A stretch of 64,000 nucleotides of DNA from Eutypella sp. D-1 (lineage: Eukaryota; Ascomycota; Sordariomycetes; Xylariales; Diatrypaceae), in assembly GCA_023313575.1 (NCBI GenBank), contig JAJTTP010000004.1, positions 744,001 to 808,000 on the forward strand, given 5' to 3'. A program made the translations under genes and the position numbers. The notes under the pieces are model-generated. The model did no database searches. It worked only from the letters and a program-made list of their open reading frames with translations, and was not told where the DNA came from. This document shows positions 1-12,113 of the stretch, one piece after another (position 1 is the stretch's first letter; each line of letters begins with the position of its first letter).

Positions 1-925
1 AAGCCCAACGGAGCAGAGTCCGTTTAGACACATCTCTGCGCCAAGCCCTTTGGAGAGCCAGAATGCACGAGGATGGGATGACCTAAACCACCGGCAGAAT
101 GGCCTTTTCGGCTTTTCTGACGCAACTCGACTCTCCTCATCTCTCCACTGCTCTTCATCTATCACCGTCATCACAAACCTCCTGTTATCGGACTTTATAG
201 CAATGGGATACCGCCAATTATATACACTCAGACAAAATCCCTTCCGGTCGCGGGGCTTAAGTGCATCGGCAAAATTGTCACTTGAGTCGTGCAAAGAGGT
301 CGCAATTGGACATGCATGAGGATGACAGATACCTACTCCAGGAAATTTCCGCCGGAGCCGCCCACATACTATTGTCTAACACCTTTCAGCACATGTGACG
401 CCTATCTGGTGCGCTTCATTTTGTTCGCCTATCAGGATTCGGCGCAACATCGCAATTATGATATCTTGGACGGATTTTGGACGGCGTCCCCCACTGATAA
501 GAAACACCGGAGTCCACGAAGGGAAATGGAAAATTAGGCCCAAGACCAGGGATCACAACCTTAGCGTCACCACCCCGCATTTGCTTGTTCCATTGCATGC
601 CCAGAAGAGCCGGGGCATCTAGGCCAGAACTTAGCACGCCACCACCTGCATTAGGCCAGCCCATCCTGGAGTTGTTGTACATTTCGATTTAGATACTGGG
701 ATCACGAGATTCGGTTTTTCATGTTGTCCACTATGTTTTTTTACGAAAGGAAATCCATGCGATTCAGAGACGCTCCTTTAGTCTTGGTTATACTAACATC
801 GAATTCACCCTGTTTAGTAAAACCCGACTTGTGATACGAGCTTTGAGGAGCGCATTGCTGCTCTCCTCGCCGTTCATAAACGAAGCCAACCCATCCAGAT
901 ACGGCTAGCGCACCGTTTGCCTGAC
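1..925. other. Upstream region of glutamate synthase, no confident gene
   Basis: No recognisable gene. The segment should contain the promoter and 5' leader of the glutamate synthase gene that starts at 926. A single GATAAG hexamer lies near 496-501; one such site is expected often by chance, so control by an AreA/NIT2-type nitrogen regulator is only a possibility. A short open frame on the minus strand (416-682) is listed separately. Confidence 0.6.
416..682 (-). CDS. Possible small divergent ORF, unknown
   Basis: An open frame of 88 codons reads away from the glutamate synthase start, about 240 bp from it. Its composition (many Gly, Pro, Asn and Trp, for example the segment PGLGPNFPFPF) looks more protein-like than most chance frames here. 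I recognise no family, signal peptide or membrane segment. It could be a small gene, one exon of a larger divergent gene, or chance. No splice evidence was found that extends it convincingly. Confidence 0.2.
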   Translation of the reverse strand: MYNNSRMGWPNAGGGVLSSGLDAPALLGMQWNKQMRGGDAKVVIPGLGPNFPFPFVDSGVSYQWGTPSKIRPRYHNCDVAPNPDRRTK

Positions 926-3900
926 ATGGGCCTGCTTTCCGATTTCGACGATAGACAAACACAAATCGAGTCTGAGGCCGAAACGTACCATCCTTATGAA
1001 TATCAGACGGAGAATAACTCTTCATGGGCCGGTGCTCTCCCGGTGAAGCAGTATGTCTCGTAACTAAGAAGCTCCGCCTGGAAATGAGACTAACCACTTT
1101 TCTCTAGGGGCTTGTATGACCCGGACTTGGAAAAGGATGCCTGCGGCGTGGGATTTGCCTGGTATGCAGGCGACACTCCTTTCCTGAGCATCTATTAAGT
1201 AACACTCACTGATTCTCTGAACAGCCATATCAAGGGCCAGGCAAGTCATAAAATTGTTAGCGATGGTAAGTCCCTACAACCCATATCCACAGAAACCAAC
1301 ATACTAACGGTATAAAGCCCGCAACCTACTATGCAACATGACCCACCGAGGAGCAGTTGGCTCCGATGCTCGAGATGGCGATGGAGCAGGTGTTATGACT
1401 TCTATCCCTCACAGGTTCTTTATCAAGAATTTCGAAAAGGAGGAGGACATTAAGCTTCCTCCTCAGGGTCAATATGCTGTGGGGAACCTGTTCTTTAAGC
1501 CAGATGAGGAGACGCTGGATGAATCGAAGCGGCAACTGGAAGATGTTGCCGAGTCGCTGGGGCTGCGAGTTTTGGGATGGCGAAAACCTCCTGTAGACTC
1601 TTCCCTCCTTGGCCCTGCTGCATCCTCGCGCGAACCTATCATCCTGCAGCCATTCGTGGTGCTCACTTCTGCTTATGGCTCTGGTACTGCTCCTAAAATT
1701 ACAGACCCAGAGAAATTTGATGAGAGGCTGTTCGAGAGACAGTTGTACGTGCTCCGGAAGCGTGCTACCCACACCATCGGCCTTCATAATTGGTTCTACA
1801 TCTGCTCCTTGTCGAACAAGAATATTGTTTACAAGGGCCAGCTTGCCCCTGTCCAAGTCTACTCTTACTATCATGACTTGGTAAACGCCGATTATCAGGC
1901 ACATTTTGCCTTGGTTCACTCCCGGTTCTCTACGAATACCTTCCCCTCCTGGGACCGTGCCCAGCCGCTGCGCTGGGCTGCTCACAATGGTGTGTAAACT
2001 TATAGCGAACATTGGTGCGTAGATGTATATTTCTAACATGTAACCAGGTGAAATCAACACTCTTCGTGGAAACAAGAACTGGATGCGCGCCCGAGAGGGA
2101 GTAATGCAATCTGACGTGTTCGGCGACGAGCTCGAGCATCTTTACCCCATTGTCGAGGATGGTGGCTCCGATTCGGCCGCCTTTGACAACGTTCTCGAGC
2201 TCCTCACCATCAATGGTGTACTTTCGCTACCGGAAGCGGTCATGTTGATGGTTCCCGAGGCCTGGCAGGGCAACACCTCCATGGACCCAAAGAAGGCAGC
2301 CTTCTACGAATGGGCAGCGTGCCAAATGGAGCCCTGGGATGGGCCCGCCCTTTTCACCTTCGCCGACGGTCGGTTCTGTGGCGCAAACTTGGACCGAAAT
2401 GGCCTGAGACCTTGCCGTTACTATATCTTAGATGATGACCGCATCATTTGTGCCTCCGAAGTTGGAACGATCGCTGTCGAGCCCGAGAAGGTCATCCAGA
2501 AGGGACGCTTGCAGCCAGGTCGTATGCTACTGGTTGACACCGAAGCCGGAAGGCTAATTGATGACTCCGAGCTGAAGACTGCCGTGTCGAACCGGAATGA
2601 CTTCCGTTTCTGGCTTGACGAACAGCTTATCACACTGCCTAAAGTTCTCGAACAGGTTGCTCAGGGGCAAATCGTCGATCTGGCTCCGAAGCCCGATTCC
2701 ACCTTGGTACAGCAAGATCCCCTGCTGCATGCCTTTGGTTACACATTCGAACAAGTCAGTCTGCTTCTGGCGCCTATGGCCTCGGACGAGAAGGAGGCGC
2801 TTGGGTCCATGGGCAATGATGGTCCCCTAGCCTGCCTTTCCAAAACAGCCCGTCCCCTTTATGACTACTTCCGGCAACTATTCGCCCAGGTCACGAACCC
2901 TCCCATTGACCCTATCCGAGAGTCTATCGTGATGTCCCTCGCATGTTACGTTGGCCCACAAGGTAATCTGCTCGAGATGAACCCCTCGCAATGTGGTCGG
3001 CTCCTGCTGCCAAGTCCAATTCTATCTATTCCGGAATTCAAGGCCTTGGTCAACATGTCCACGATTCACCCAGAGTGGACTGTTAAGACTATTGACCTGA
3101 CCTTCCCCAAATCTGAGGGCGTCGCCGGCTACCTGAAGCACTTGGACTTTATTTGTAGCGAGACCACTGCCGCAATCGAGGCGAAGGATAGAATCATTGT
3201 CCTATCCGATCGCAAGACGTCTGTTGATCGCGTACCTGTCTCTGCCCTGCTCGCTTCGGGTATGGTTCACCACCACCTTGTTAACAACAAATGGCGGTCC
3301 ATGGCCGCCATAGTTGTCGAGACTGCTGAGGCTCGCGAGGTCCATCACATGTGTGTCTTGCTCGGTTACGGCGCGGATGCTATTAACCCCTACTTGGCGA
3401 TGGAGTGTGTCTTGAAGCTTAACCGTGAAGGTATTATTAGGAATAAGCTCACGGATGACGCTCTTATTAACAACTACAAGCATTCTTGTGATGGAGGTAT
3501 TCTCAAGGTCATGAGTAAGATGGGTATCTCTACGCTTGCGAGTTACAAGGGTGCCCAGATTTTTGAGGCACTTGGCATAGATGACGAGGTTGTTGAGCGT
3601 TGCTTCAAGGGCACAGCTACCCGTATCAAGGGTCACGATTTCGAGGCAATCGCTAAGGACGCCTTTGAGTTCCATGAAAGAGGTTTCTCTATTCGGGAGA
3701 CTGTCGATCTTAAAGTACTGGCCGAATCTGGCGAGTATCATTGGCGCGAGGGCGGCGACAATCACGTCAACGACCCCGCGTCTATTGCGAACCTCCAAGA
3801 TGCTGTTCGAACTAAGAATGACAAGTCGTACGAAACTTACTCCAGGTCTGAGTATGAGCAAATTAAGGCTTGCACGCTGCGCGGCATGCTTGACTTCAAG

Positions 3901-6900
3901 TATGAAGAGCGCAACCCGATCCCTATCGACCAGGTCGAGCCCTGGACTGACATCGTCCGCCGCTTTTGCACGGGCGCTATGTCCTACGGATCCATCTCAA
4001 TGGAGTCCCACTCTACCCTTGCCATTGCTATGAACCGCTTAGGCGGCAAGTCAAACACTGGCGAAGGTGGCGAGGACCCTGAGCGGTCCGAGGTTCAGCC
4101 TAACGGTGACACCATGCGTTCCGCCATCAAGCAAATTGCCTCTGGTCGATTTGGTGTGACCTCAGCCTATCTCGCCGACTCGGACGAGCTCCAGATCAAG
4201 ATGGCCCAGGGTGCCAAGCCCGGCGAGGGAGGTGAACTGCCGGGGCACAAGGTGTCTAAGACCATTGCTCGGACGCGCCACTCTACCCCCGGTGTCGGTC
4301 TCATCTCGCCCCCTCCTCATCACGATATCTACTCGATCGAAGACCTGAAGCAGCTTATTTACGACCTGAAGTGCACCAGCCCGCGGTCCCGGGTCTCTGT
4401 CAAGCTCGTCTCCGAGACGGGGGTTGGAATTGTCGCCTCGGGCGTGGCGAAGGCGAAGGCGGACCACATCCTGATCTCCGGCCACGATGGCGGCACCGGT
4501 GCCAGCCGCTGGACCGGCATCAAGTATGCGGGTCTCCCCTGGGAGCTCGGCCTCGCCGAGACCCACCAGACCCTCGTCCTCAACGACCTCCGCGGCCGCG
4601 TCGTCGTCCAGACCGACGGCCAGCTTCGCACCGGGCGCGACGTCGCCATCGCCTGCCTCCTCGGCGCCGAGGAGTGGGGTTTCGCTACCACCCCGCTTAT
4701 TGCCATGGGTTGCATTATGATGCGCAAGTGTAAGTTTTTTTTGCACTTGCTCCCTTTGAATTCGAAAACCACGAAATCGAATTTCAATAATTACGAATCC
4801 AAACTTGAATAATACTAACATCATTCTCCTAGGCCACTTAAATACATGCCCCGTGGGCATAGCTACGCAAGACCCTGAACTCCGCAAGAAGTTTGCCGGT
4901 GAGCCCGAGCACGTTATCAACTTCTTTTACTATGTAGCAAATGAACTTCGGGCGATCATGGCTGAGCTTGGTTTCCGAACCATCAACGAAATGGTGGGCC
5001 ATGCTGAGTGCCTGAAGGTCCGCGATGATCTTCGGACTTCGAGGACTCAGAACATCGATCTGTCCCTCATCCTGACGCCTGCGCACAAGCTTCGCCCTGA
5101 TGTAGCCACCTTCAATGTCCGGAAGCAAGACCATCGCCTCTACGTCCGCCTGGATAACAAGCTCATCTCAGAGGCCGAACTGACCCTGGACAAAGGTGTC
5201 CCATCTCGAATCGAGTGCGATATTGTCAACACGGATAGAGCTATGGGTACATCTCTTTCATATCATATCTCTAAGCGATATGGTGAGGCCGGCTTGCCGA
5301 TGGATACTGTTCACGTCAACATCAAAGGCTCCGCGGGTCAGTCGTTTGGTGCTTTCCTTGCGCCGGGCGTGACCTTAGAGCTTGAAGGTGATGCCAACGA
5401 CTACGTTGGTAAGGGTTTGTCAGGCGGTCGTATCATTATCTACCCTCCGCGACTCGCAGTCTTCAGAGCAGAGGAGAACGTTCTCATCGGTAACGTGTGC
5501 TTGTACGGCGCTACCAGTGGAACGTGCTTCTTCCGCGGTGTTGCCGCCGAGCGTTTCGCTGTACGAAACTCCGGTGCTACTGCTGTCGTCGAGGGTGTTG
5601 GCGACCATGGATGCGAGTACATGACCGGTGGCCGGGTCGTTATCCTCGGAAGTACTGGCCGCAACTTTGCCGCCGGTATGTCTGGTGGTATTGCCTATGT
5701 CCTCGACATCAACGGTGATTTTATGCCGAAGCTCAACATGGAGATGGTTGAAGCCTCGAACGTTGAAGACCCTGCTGAGATCGCATATCTTCGAGGCTTG
5801 ATCGAGGATCACCATCACTACACTGGATCGGAACTGGCCGCTCGCATCCTTGTCGACTTCAACAGGGCCCTGCCGCATTTCGTCAAGGTACTACCCGTCG
5901 ACTACAAGCGTGTGCTCGAAGAAGAAGCCGCCAAGGCTGCCGAGGCTCGACGTGCCGAGTACAACCTTCCTGCTGCGTCCAGCTCTTCCAGGGCCAATTC
6001 CAGGGCCACTTCTAGGGCCACCAGGAATGAAACGGCGCCGAGGCTTCAAGATATAGAGGAGACGATTGGCGACAACGCCGCGGAGAGAAGGCGAGCTCTC
6101 GTACTGGATAAGACGAAGGGCTTCATGCTATACAACCGGCGCAGTGAGAAGTACCGCGAGCCCTCAACTAGAATCAAGGACTGGGCAGAGTTATCGGAAC
6201 GCCTGAGCGAGGATGGTCTGAAGTACCAATCTGCTCGCTGTATGGACTGCGGCGTGCCATTCTGCCAGTCGGACACTGGGTGCCCCATCTCAAACGTCAT
6301 TCCGAAGTGGAATGAATTGGTATTCCAAGACAGGTGGAGGGACGCCCTTGACCGTCTGCTCTTGACAAACAACTTCCCAGAATTTACTGGTCGCGTCTGC
6401 CCCGCCCCTTGCGAGGGTGCCTGTGTGCTTGGCATTAACGAAGATCCTGTTGGTATCAAGTCAATTGAATGTGCTATCATTGACCGCGGCTTTGAGAAAG
6501 GCTGGATGGTTCCTCGGCCACCTAAAGTCCGAACCAATAAAAAGATAGCCATCGTTGGCTCTGGGCCTGCTGGACTTGCCTGCGCAGACCAGCTGAATAA
6601 GGCTGGACACACTGTCACAGTTTACGAACGGTATGACCGCGTGGGAGGTCTTCTCATGTACGGTATCCCCAACATGAAGCTTGACAAGCGGATCGTCAGG
6701 CGTAGAACCGATTTATTGGCTGCCGAAGGGATCCAGTTCCGGACGGGCGTAGCGATTGGTGAGGATATCCAGTTGACGGACTTGAAGGCTCAGAACGACG
6801 CGGTAGTCATCTGCACTGGAGCCACCGTCGCCAGGGACAGTCCCATTCCTGGCCGCAACTTGGATGGTGTCCACTTTGCCATGGAGTTCTTGCACAAGAA

Positions 6901-7684
6901 CACGAAGGCGCTGCTCGACTCGGAGCTAAAAGATACCGACACGTACATATCTGCCAAGGACAAGCACGTTATCGTCATCGGTGGCGGAGACACTGGTAAT
7001 GACTGTATTGCAACTGCGACGCGTCATGGTGCCAAGTCGGTCACCAACTTCGAGCTATTATCGCAGCCTCCTCTGCAGCGCCGTCAAAATAACCCTTGGC
7101 CCCAGTGGCCGTACATCTATCGTGTGGACTATGGACACACGGAAGTTACGCAGCATTATGGCAAGGACCCTCGCGAGTACTGCGTTTTGTCTAAGGAATT
7201 TGTCGGTGACGGAAGTGGCCGTGTCACGGGTATCCGTACCGAACGTGTCGAATGGAACACGGGCCCCAACAATAATTTTGTCATGAAGCATCTCGAGAAT
7301 ACCGAGCAGGTCTTCAAAGCAGACCTTGTACTCCTAGCCATGGGCTTCATCAAGCCGGAAGAGCGTGCGCTCGGCGTCGAGATCGAGAAGGATACGCGAG
7401 GTACCATCAAGACCCCACCTGGTTCATACGCGACCAATGTCGACGGCATCTTCGCGGCCGGTGACTGCCGCCGTGGCCAGTCCCTGATCGTCTGGGGTAT
7501 CAACGAAGGCCGCCAGGCTGCCCGGGAGGTCGACTTATACCTCGAGGGCTACACAAACTTGCCTGTCAGCGGTGGTATCGTCAAGCACAGCCATGAGCAG
7601 ATCGAAAAGTTCGGCCAGCGGCGGCAGAGCCCTGCTGTTGTTCCTGCACGAAGTCGTGAAGTGACAAAAAAGAGCGGAAAATGA
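926..7684 (+). CDS. GLT1: NADH-dependent glutamate synthase (GOGAT)
   Basis: Makes two glutamates from glutamine plus 2-oxoglutarate using NADH, and works with glutamine synthetase in ammonium assimilation. Six exons: 926-1050, 1108-1161, 1225-1265, 1318-1989, 2048-4729, 4833-7684; coding length 6426 nt, 2141 residues, close to yeast Glt1. Residues 1-53 look like a propeptide, followed by the glutaminase nucleophile Cys54 in DACGVGF. The type-2 amidotransferase domain runs to about 470. The FMN synthase domain ([11 protein letters not shown] near 1020) ends with the iron-sulfur cysteines around [12 protein letters not shown]; the last intron splits the codon of the first of these (Cys1192). 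The GXGXG domain is about 1310-1490. A Ser/Arg-rich linker (about 1570-1600) leads to the GltD-like part with CMDCGVPFC and CPAPCEGAC cysteines (from 1660) and two dinucleotide folds (VGSGPAGLA near 1767, [10 protein letters not shown] near 1906). All catalytic signatures look intact. Confidence 0.97.
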
Positions 7685-7967
7685 AAAGACATTGGCGAAG
7701 TTTGGAGTACGGCGGGGGTCGATTAGGAATATCCATGATTCAACATTATCTGATTTGTCGTTTTCTGCGACTTTTCCTTTTCTCACGTACACGTTTTTTA
7801 TTTTCACTGCGATTACGATACCATGTGTAACCCAAACGGGGAAAGTATGCGGATGGCGATGAAGGCCGGGCGCATCGTGGGATCTGTTATTTGCTACCAT
7901 TTGCTATTTGTTTTGAGAAGGAAGAAGGTCAAGAAGAGAAAAGGTGGTTGGTAGTTAGGCAGAGCAA

Positions 7968-7973
7968 AATAAA
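7968..7973 (+). terminator. AATAAA polyadenylation-type signal
   Basis: AATAAA lies about 285 nt after the glutamate synthase stop codon in an A/T-rich tract. It is a plausible part of the 3' end signal, although fungal signals are loose and the match alone is weak. Confidence 0.35.
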
Positions 7974-9409
7974 ACAATTGATTTGTTTTCTATGATAATT
8001 TCCTCTGTGTCTTCTTCATAGGGGCATGGGATAGTGGTGGAGGCGCGAGGGGGTGAGCTCCCTCCCTCTCTCTCTCCTTCTTATTCTTCATTTGTCTGTG
8101 CCTCGGCTGCGGCTGCGTATGTATGTGCGTCGTCGATGAAATTAATTATCATGATCTGGAAGACCCGACATACGATATTATTACATGATCTATGACGGGA
8201 ATCGATCCCATCCCGGGATTTACTATCAGCTCTCAACCAACTTCGATTTTGGTGATACGCTCACGCCCTTTACAGAATTCGTTCGCTCAGGGGTAACTTG
8301 CCCGTTAAAAGCTGCGATATAATCTACTTAGGTATATAGCCTTATCACTTATATATATTGTTGCTATTATCATCAGCACCGTTGTTATAGCTATAATTAG
8401 TAACTTGGCAGCCAGGCTAGGTTTGAACTGTATGAGCTTGGAAATACAACGTTCACTACTCTCTCCCCCCCATATCAAGGGTGATCAGATTCCTAGCCAA
8501 CTCCCAGAAAGTTATCAGAGCAACTCGGTCGTAATCGTGAGGCTGGCAGTCTTGAAGCTGTATTGGTATTGGCCGGTCTCGTTAAAGAAATGTGCTTCTT
8601 AGCCGGCAGTTAGACGATCACGTTGGGGGGGCTGACAATTCCATTGGACAATTCGTAACGTGAATTGGGTTGCCGGTATCTGTAACATCTTGCGCTATCT
8701 ATAGCGCTATCTTGCAGTGGCGAAGCGCTAGTGACCGGCTCCATAATGAGAAGTACCTATACCTCAGCGAGCGGTGCGAACCCGTGGAAGATATCTTGTA
8801 TCTAGATACATAACGGCATGCGGGGCGCGACTCTAACTTAATATGGCTATGATCATCGTGGTATTACGTCCATATGCCGTAGTTACAGTTACGAAACGAG
8901 CGAACGAACTCCGTACTGGGGGTACAAAACAACAAGATGTTATCGTAGCGTGGTAGTAGCAACGGTACTATGGTGGTAGCAGCAATAGCGGTAGCGTCTG
9001 AAGCGGAAGAAGAAGGAAGCACGTGCACCAGCTATCGTCTAGAATGAACGAGCCAAACCAAACCAAACCAAACCGAACCCAAACCGATGCTGTTTGAAAC
9101 GGAAGGGAATAACAGAGAAGCACAGAAGAAAGGGAAAAGAAGGAGAAAACAAACGTTCATCACCCAAAAGATATTTTTAGTCCACGGATGGGTTTTTCCT
9201 AACCCGCTTCGCTTCTAGCTACTAACCTCGAACGAAGGCCTGTGCCCGGGTTGAATTGTGAGCTTTATTTTTGGGGTGTGTTTTGTTTTGGTTAACTAAT
9301 CCGTCGAGGCATATTTTCATTTTTATTCCCGTCTTTTTTTCTTTTGGTGTTCGAGCAGGCTTCTTCACCTTTCCTCCCCCGCCATCCCACTATCTCGCTA
9401 GACGGCAAT

Positions 9410-9419
9410 TACCTAGGTA
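9410..9419. repeat. TACCTAGGTA palindrome in the VTC leader
   Basis: A perfect 10-bp palindrome about 55 bp before the VTC start codon. The same 10-mer recurs at 23944, 24046, 31464, 43127 and 43242, always outside coding sequence. Confidence 0.6.
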
Positions 9420-9473
9420 GACTTGGATCGGATCCCATACACATTACTCCGAGCTCCTATCATATTATCAAAG

Positions 9474-12113
9474 ATGCGTTTCGGCAAGACTCTCGGCGAG
9501 TCGATATATCAGCCATGGAAGGACCAGTACATGAACTACTCTAAGCTCAAGACCCTGCTGAGGGTCGACAAGCGCGAGGACGAGGACACTCCCTGGACCG
9601 TCGAAGACGAGAACCGCTTCTGCGACGAACTCTTCAATGTCCAGCTCGAGAAGGTTGCCCAATTCCAGCGGAAGACCGCCCTGAACCTCCATGAACGCGC
9701 CGAGGCCGCTTTTCAGAAATTGAAAGAAGTTGCCCCTATCAATCCTAATAACAATGGCAGCGGCAATGATGGCGAACGCGAACAAGCGGGTGAGGGTGTG
9801 AGTGAGGGTGCGGGTCAAACACAGACTCAAGGTGAAGAAGACAAGGGCAAGGGCGTCGAGGGTGAAGGTGAGGGCGAGATCACGTCTCAGGTTGCCATCA
9901 CCCGCATCAGGGAGATCAGCATCGAGCTCGATTCCATCACTAATGAGCTCCGTGAGCTCAAGCGCTACTGCAGCATCAACTACACCGGCTTCCTCAAGAT
10001 CGTCAAGAAGCATGACAGGAAGCGTGGTGACCTGTACAAGGTCCGCCCCATGATGCGAGTCAGCCTGTCCGAGCAGGGTTTCAACTCCGAGCAGGAGTAC
10101 GCCCCCCTCATCAAGAAGCTATCCCTAATGTACTACATTGTCAACTCCCGTCTAGACGATGGCGAGCAACACCAGCAGCCTCATGACCTGGAGCAACCCG
10201 AGGAGGTTCGCCACGGGGAGCGCTATACCGCTTATAAATGTAAGGAACTGAATCACATTCCTCATTATCCCTGACACTCAGCATTTCCAACAAGCTAATC
10301 ATTGTTGCTACCGATAGTCTGGGTACATCCCGATAACCTACTCGAGGTCAAGACGGCAATTTTGCGACATCTCCCCGCCGTACTCTACCAACAACAAGAC
10401 GCGAAAGAGCTCGACGGCAATGAGGACCTAGCGACCACCTCCCTATACTTCGATAGCAAGCAGTTCGAGCTGTACTCGCAAAAGGTCGACAAGCAGGTCA
10501 ATGCTTCCTCGCTGCGACTTCGCTGGTACGGTCAGCTGGGCCCCAAGCCGGACGTTGTCCTCGAACAGAAGATCCTACACGAGAACGGCAGCAGCGAGGA
10601 GGAAAAGTTCACAATCAAGGGGAAATACATCAAGCAGTTCATTGATGGGGGATATAAGATGGAAAAGACTATCCAGAAAATGGAGCGGCAGGGGCAGACG
10701 CCGGAAGCCATCGAGAACTTCAAGAAGACCGCCGAAGAGATACAGAACTTCATCAAGGACAAGAAGCTCGAACCGGTGCTGAGGGCCAACTACACCCGTA
10801 CAGCTTTCCAGAAACCCGATGACCGCGTGAGGATCCTTATCGACACGGATATCGCCTTCATCCGCGAGGACACCCTAGACCCCGACCGGCCCTGCCGTGA
10901 CCCGCAGGAATGGCACCGGAGAGACATTGACGGCGGCAACATGTCGTTCCCCTTTGACAATATGAACCAGAGCGAGGTGTCGAGGTTTCCCTACGCCTTG
11001 CTGGAGATTAAGCTGAGGGAGGACGGTACTCGCAAGCGGCCGAGGTGGATAGAAGACCTGATGGGGTCCCACTTGCTCTATGCCGCACCCCGGTTCTCCA
11101 AGTTCGTGCACGGCGTGGCGTCGCTCTTCGAGGATTACGTCAACAACCTACCGTTCTGGCTGAGCGACCTAGAGAAGGACATCCGAAAGGACCCCCACAG
11201 GGCGCACGACGAAGAGGAGCAGAGGAGGGCGCAGGCGGCGGAGGACGCCCAGGTTGTGGGCAGCTTCCTGGGAACCGGCGCCAAGATCGGCTCGTACATC
11301 CCGGTCTCGTCTTCGCCGTTGGGCAAGTCGCACCTGTCGGACCGCGCCGCTGCCGACGCCGCCGCAGCGTCGAGTTCCCGGACACCGAACGCAGAGCGGA
11401 GAGGAGACCAGGGCGAGAACGAGGACGAGGACGAAGAGGACGAGGGCGCGGAGACAGAAAGACGGCGGAAGGGGTACGGGGCGATCTCCTCCGTGCTGCC
11501 CGGGTTCTCGCTCTCGCGGTACACGCGAGCGCGGCGGCAGCAGCAACAGCTGCCGGAAGGAGTGACGGAGCCGGAGACGTGGATCAAGAACGCAGGGCCG
11601 CTGCAGGTGGAGCCCAAGGTATGGTTGGCCAACGAGCGCACCTTCCTCAAGTGGCAGCACATCTGCATCCTGTTGGGCAGTCTCGCGGTCAGCCTATACA
11701 CGGCGGCGAGCGCGGGCCCCGGCGGCGGCAACCGGCTGGCGGAGGCCATGGGGATCGCGTACGTGGTCATTGCCGCGGTCGCGGGCGCCTGGGGCTACTA
11801 CATGCTCCACGTGCGCCGCGACATGATCGTCGAGCGCAGCGGTAGGGACTTCGATAACGTCATCGGCCCCCTCGTCATCAGTCTCGCTATGATTGTCGCG
11901 CTCGTGCTGAATTTTGTTTTTGCTGTAAGTTCTCCCCTATTTCTCTCCCTTTTCAGCAACACGAGAAGGAGGGCCCAGTATGCTAACATTTATTCCCCGT
12001 GGGGAAATTTAAAGTACCGGAATGCTTTCGCAAAGCTTAACGATGACCTGGAGCACGCGCATATGCTTAACGCTACCGCTGCTACGGCCGACGCTTTCGT
12101 CGGCGAGTTATGA
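9474..12113 (+). CDS. VTC2: Vacuolar transporter chaperone subunit, VTC2/VTC3 type (SPX-VTC-DUF202)
   Basis: Subunit of the vacuolar polyphosphate polymerase complex, which makes polyphosphate from ATP and moves it into the vacuole. Exons 9474-10239, 10318-11924 and 12015-12113; 2472 nt, 823 residues. An N-terminal SPX domain (about 1-200) starts MRFGKTLGESIYQPWK and holds the Lys-rich inositol-phosphate site around KIVKKHDRK; a Gly/Glu-rich insert sits at about 93-136. The tunnel domain (about 255-560) has RLRWYG, TRTAFQ, RVRILID, LEIKL and FSKFVHG. An acidic linker (about 620-645) precedes NAGPLQVEPKVWLANERT and three membrane segments near 700-720, 732-755 and 769-791. The N terminus and the KVWLANERT region resemble yeast Vtc2/Vtc3 more than Vtc4. 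Several residues known to be catalytic in Vtc4 are nevertheless kept, so the subunit type is likely but not certain. Confidence 0.93.

Larger units (their letters stand above)
7685..9473. other. Intergenic: GLT1 3' end and VTC upstream region
   Basis: No supported gene. It includes the 3' flank of glutamate synthase with an AATAAA-type signal at 7968-7973, CT-rich tracts near 8060-8100, a CCAAA repeat near 9054-9085, and the VTC leader with a TACCTAGGTA palindrome at 9410-9419. The 65-codon open frame at 8405-8602 has no coding character I can defend. Confidence 0.6.

Noticed and set aside
11045..11845. 266-codon second-frame ORF and several antisense frames within the VTC gene
   Set aside because: GC-rich coding sequence opens other frames; the in-frame protein has clear SPX, VTC and membrane domains.
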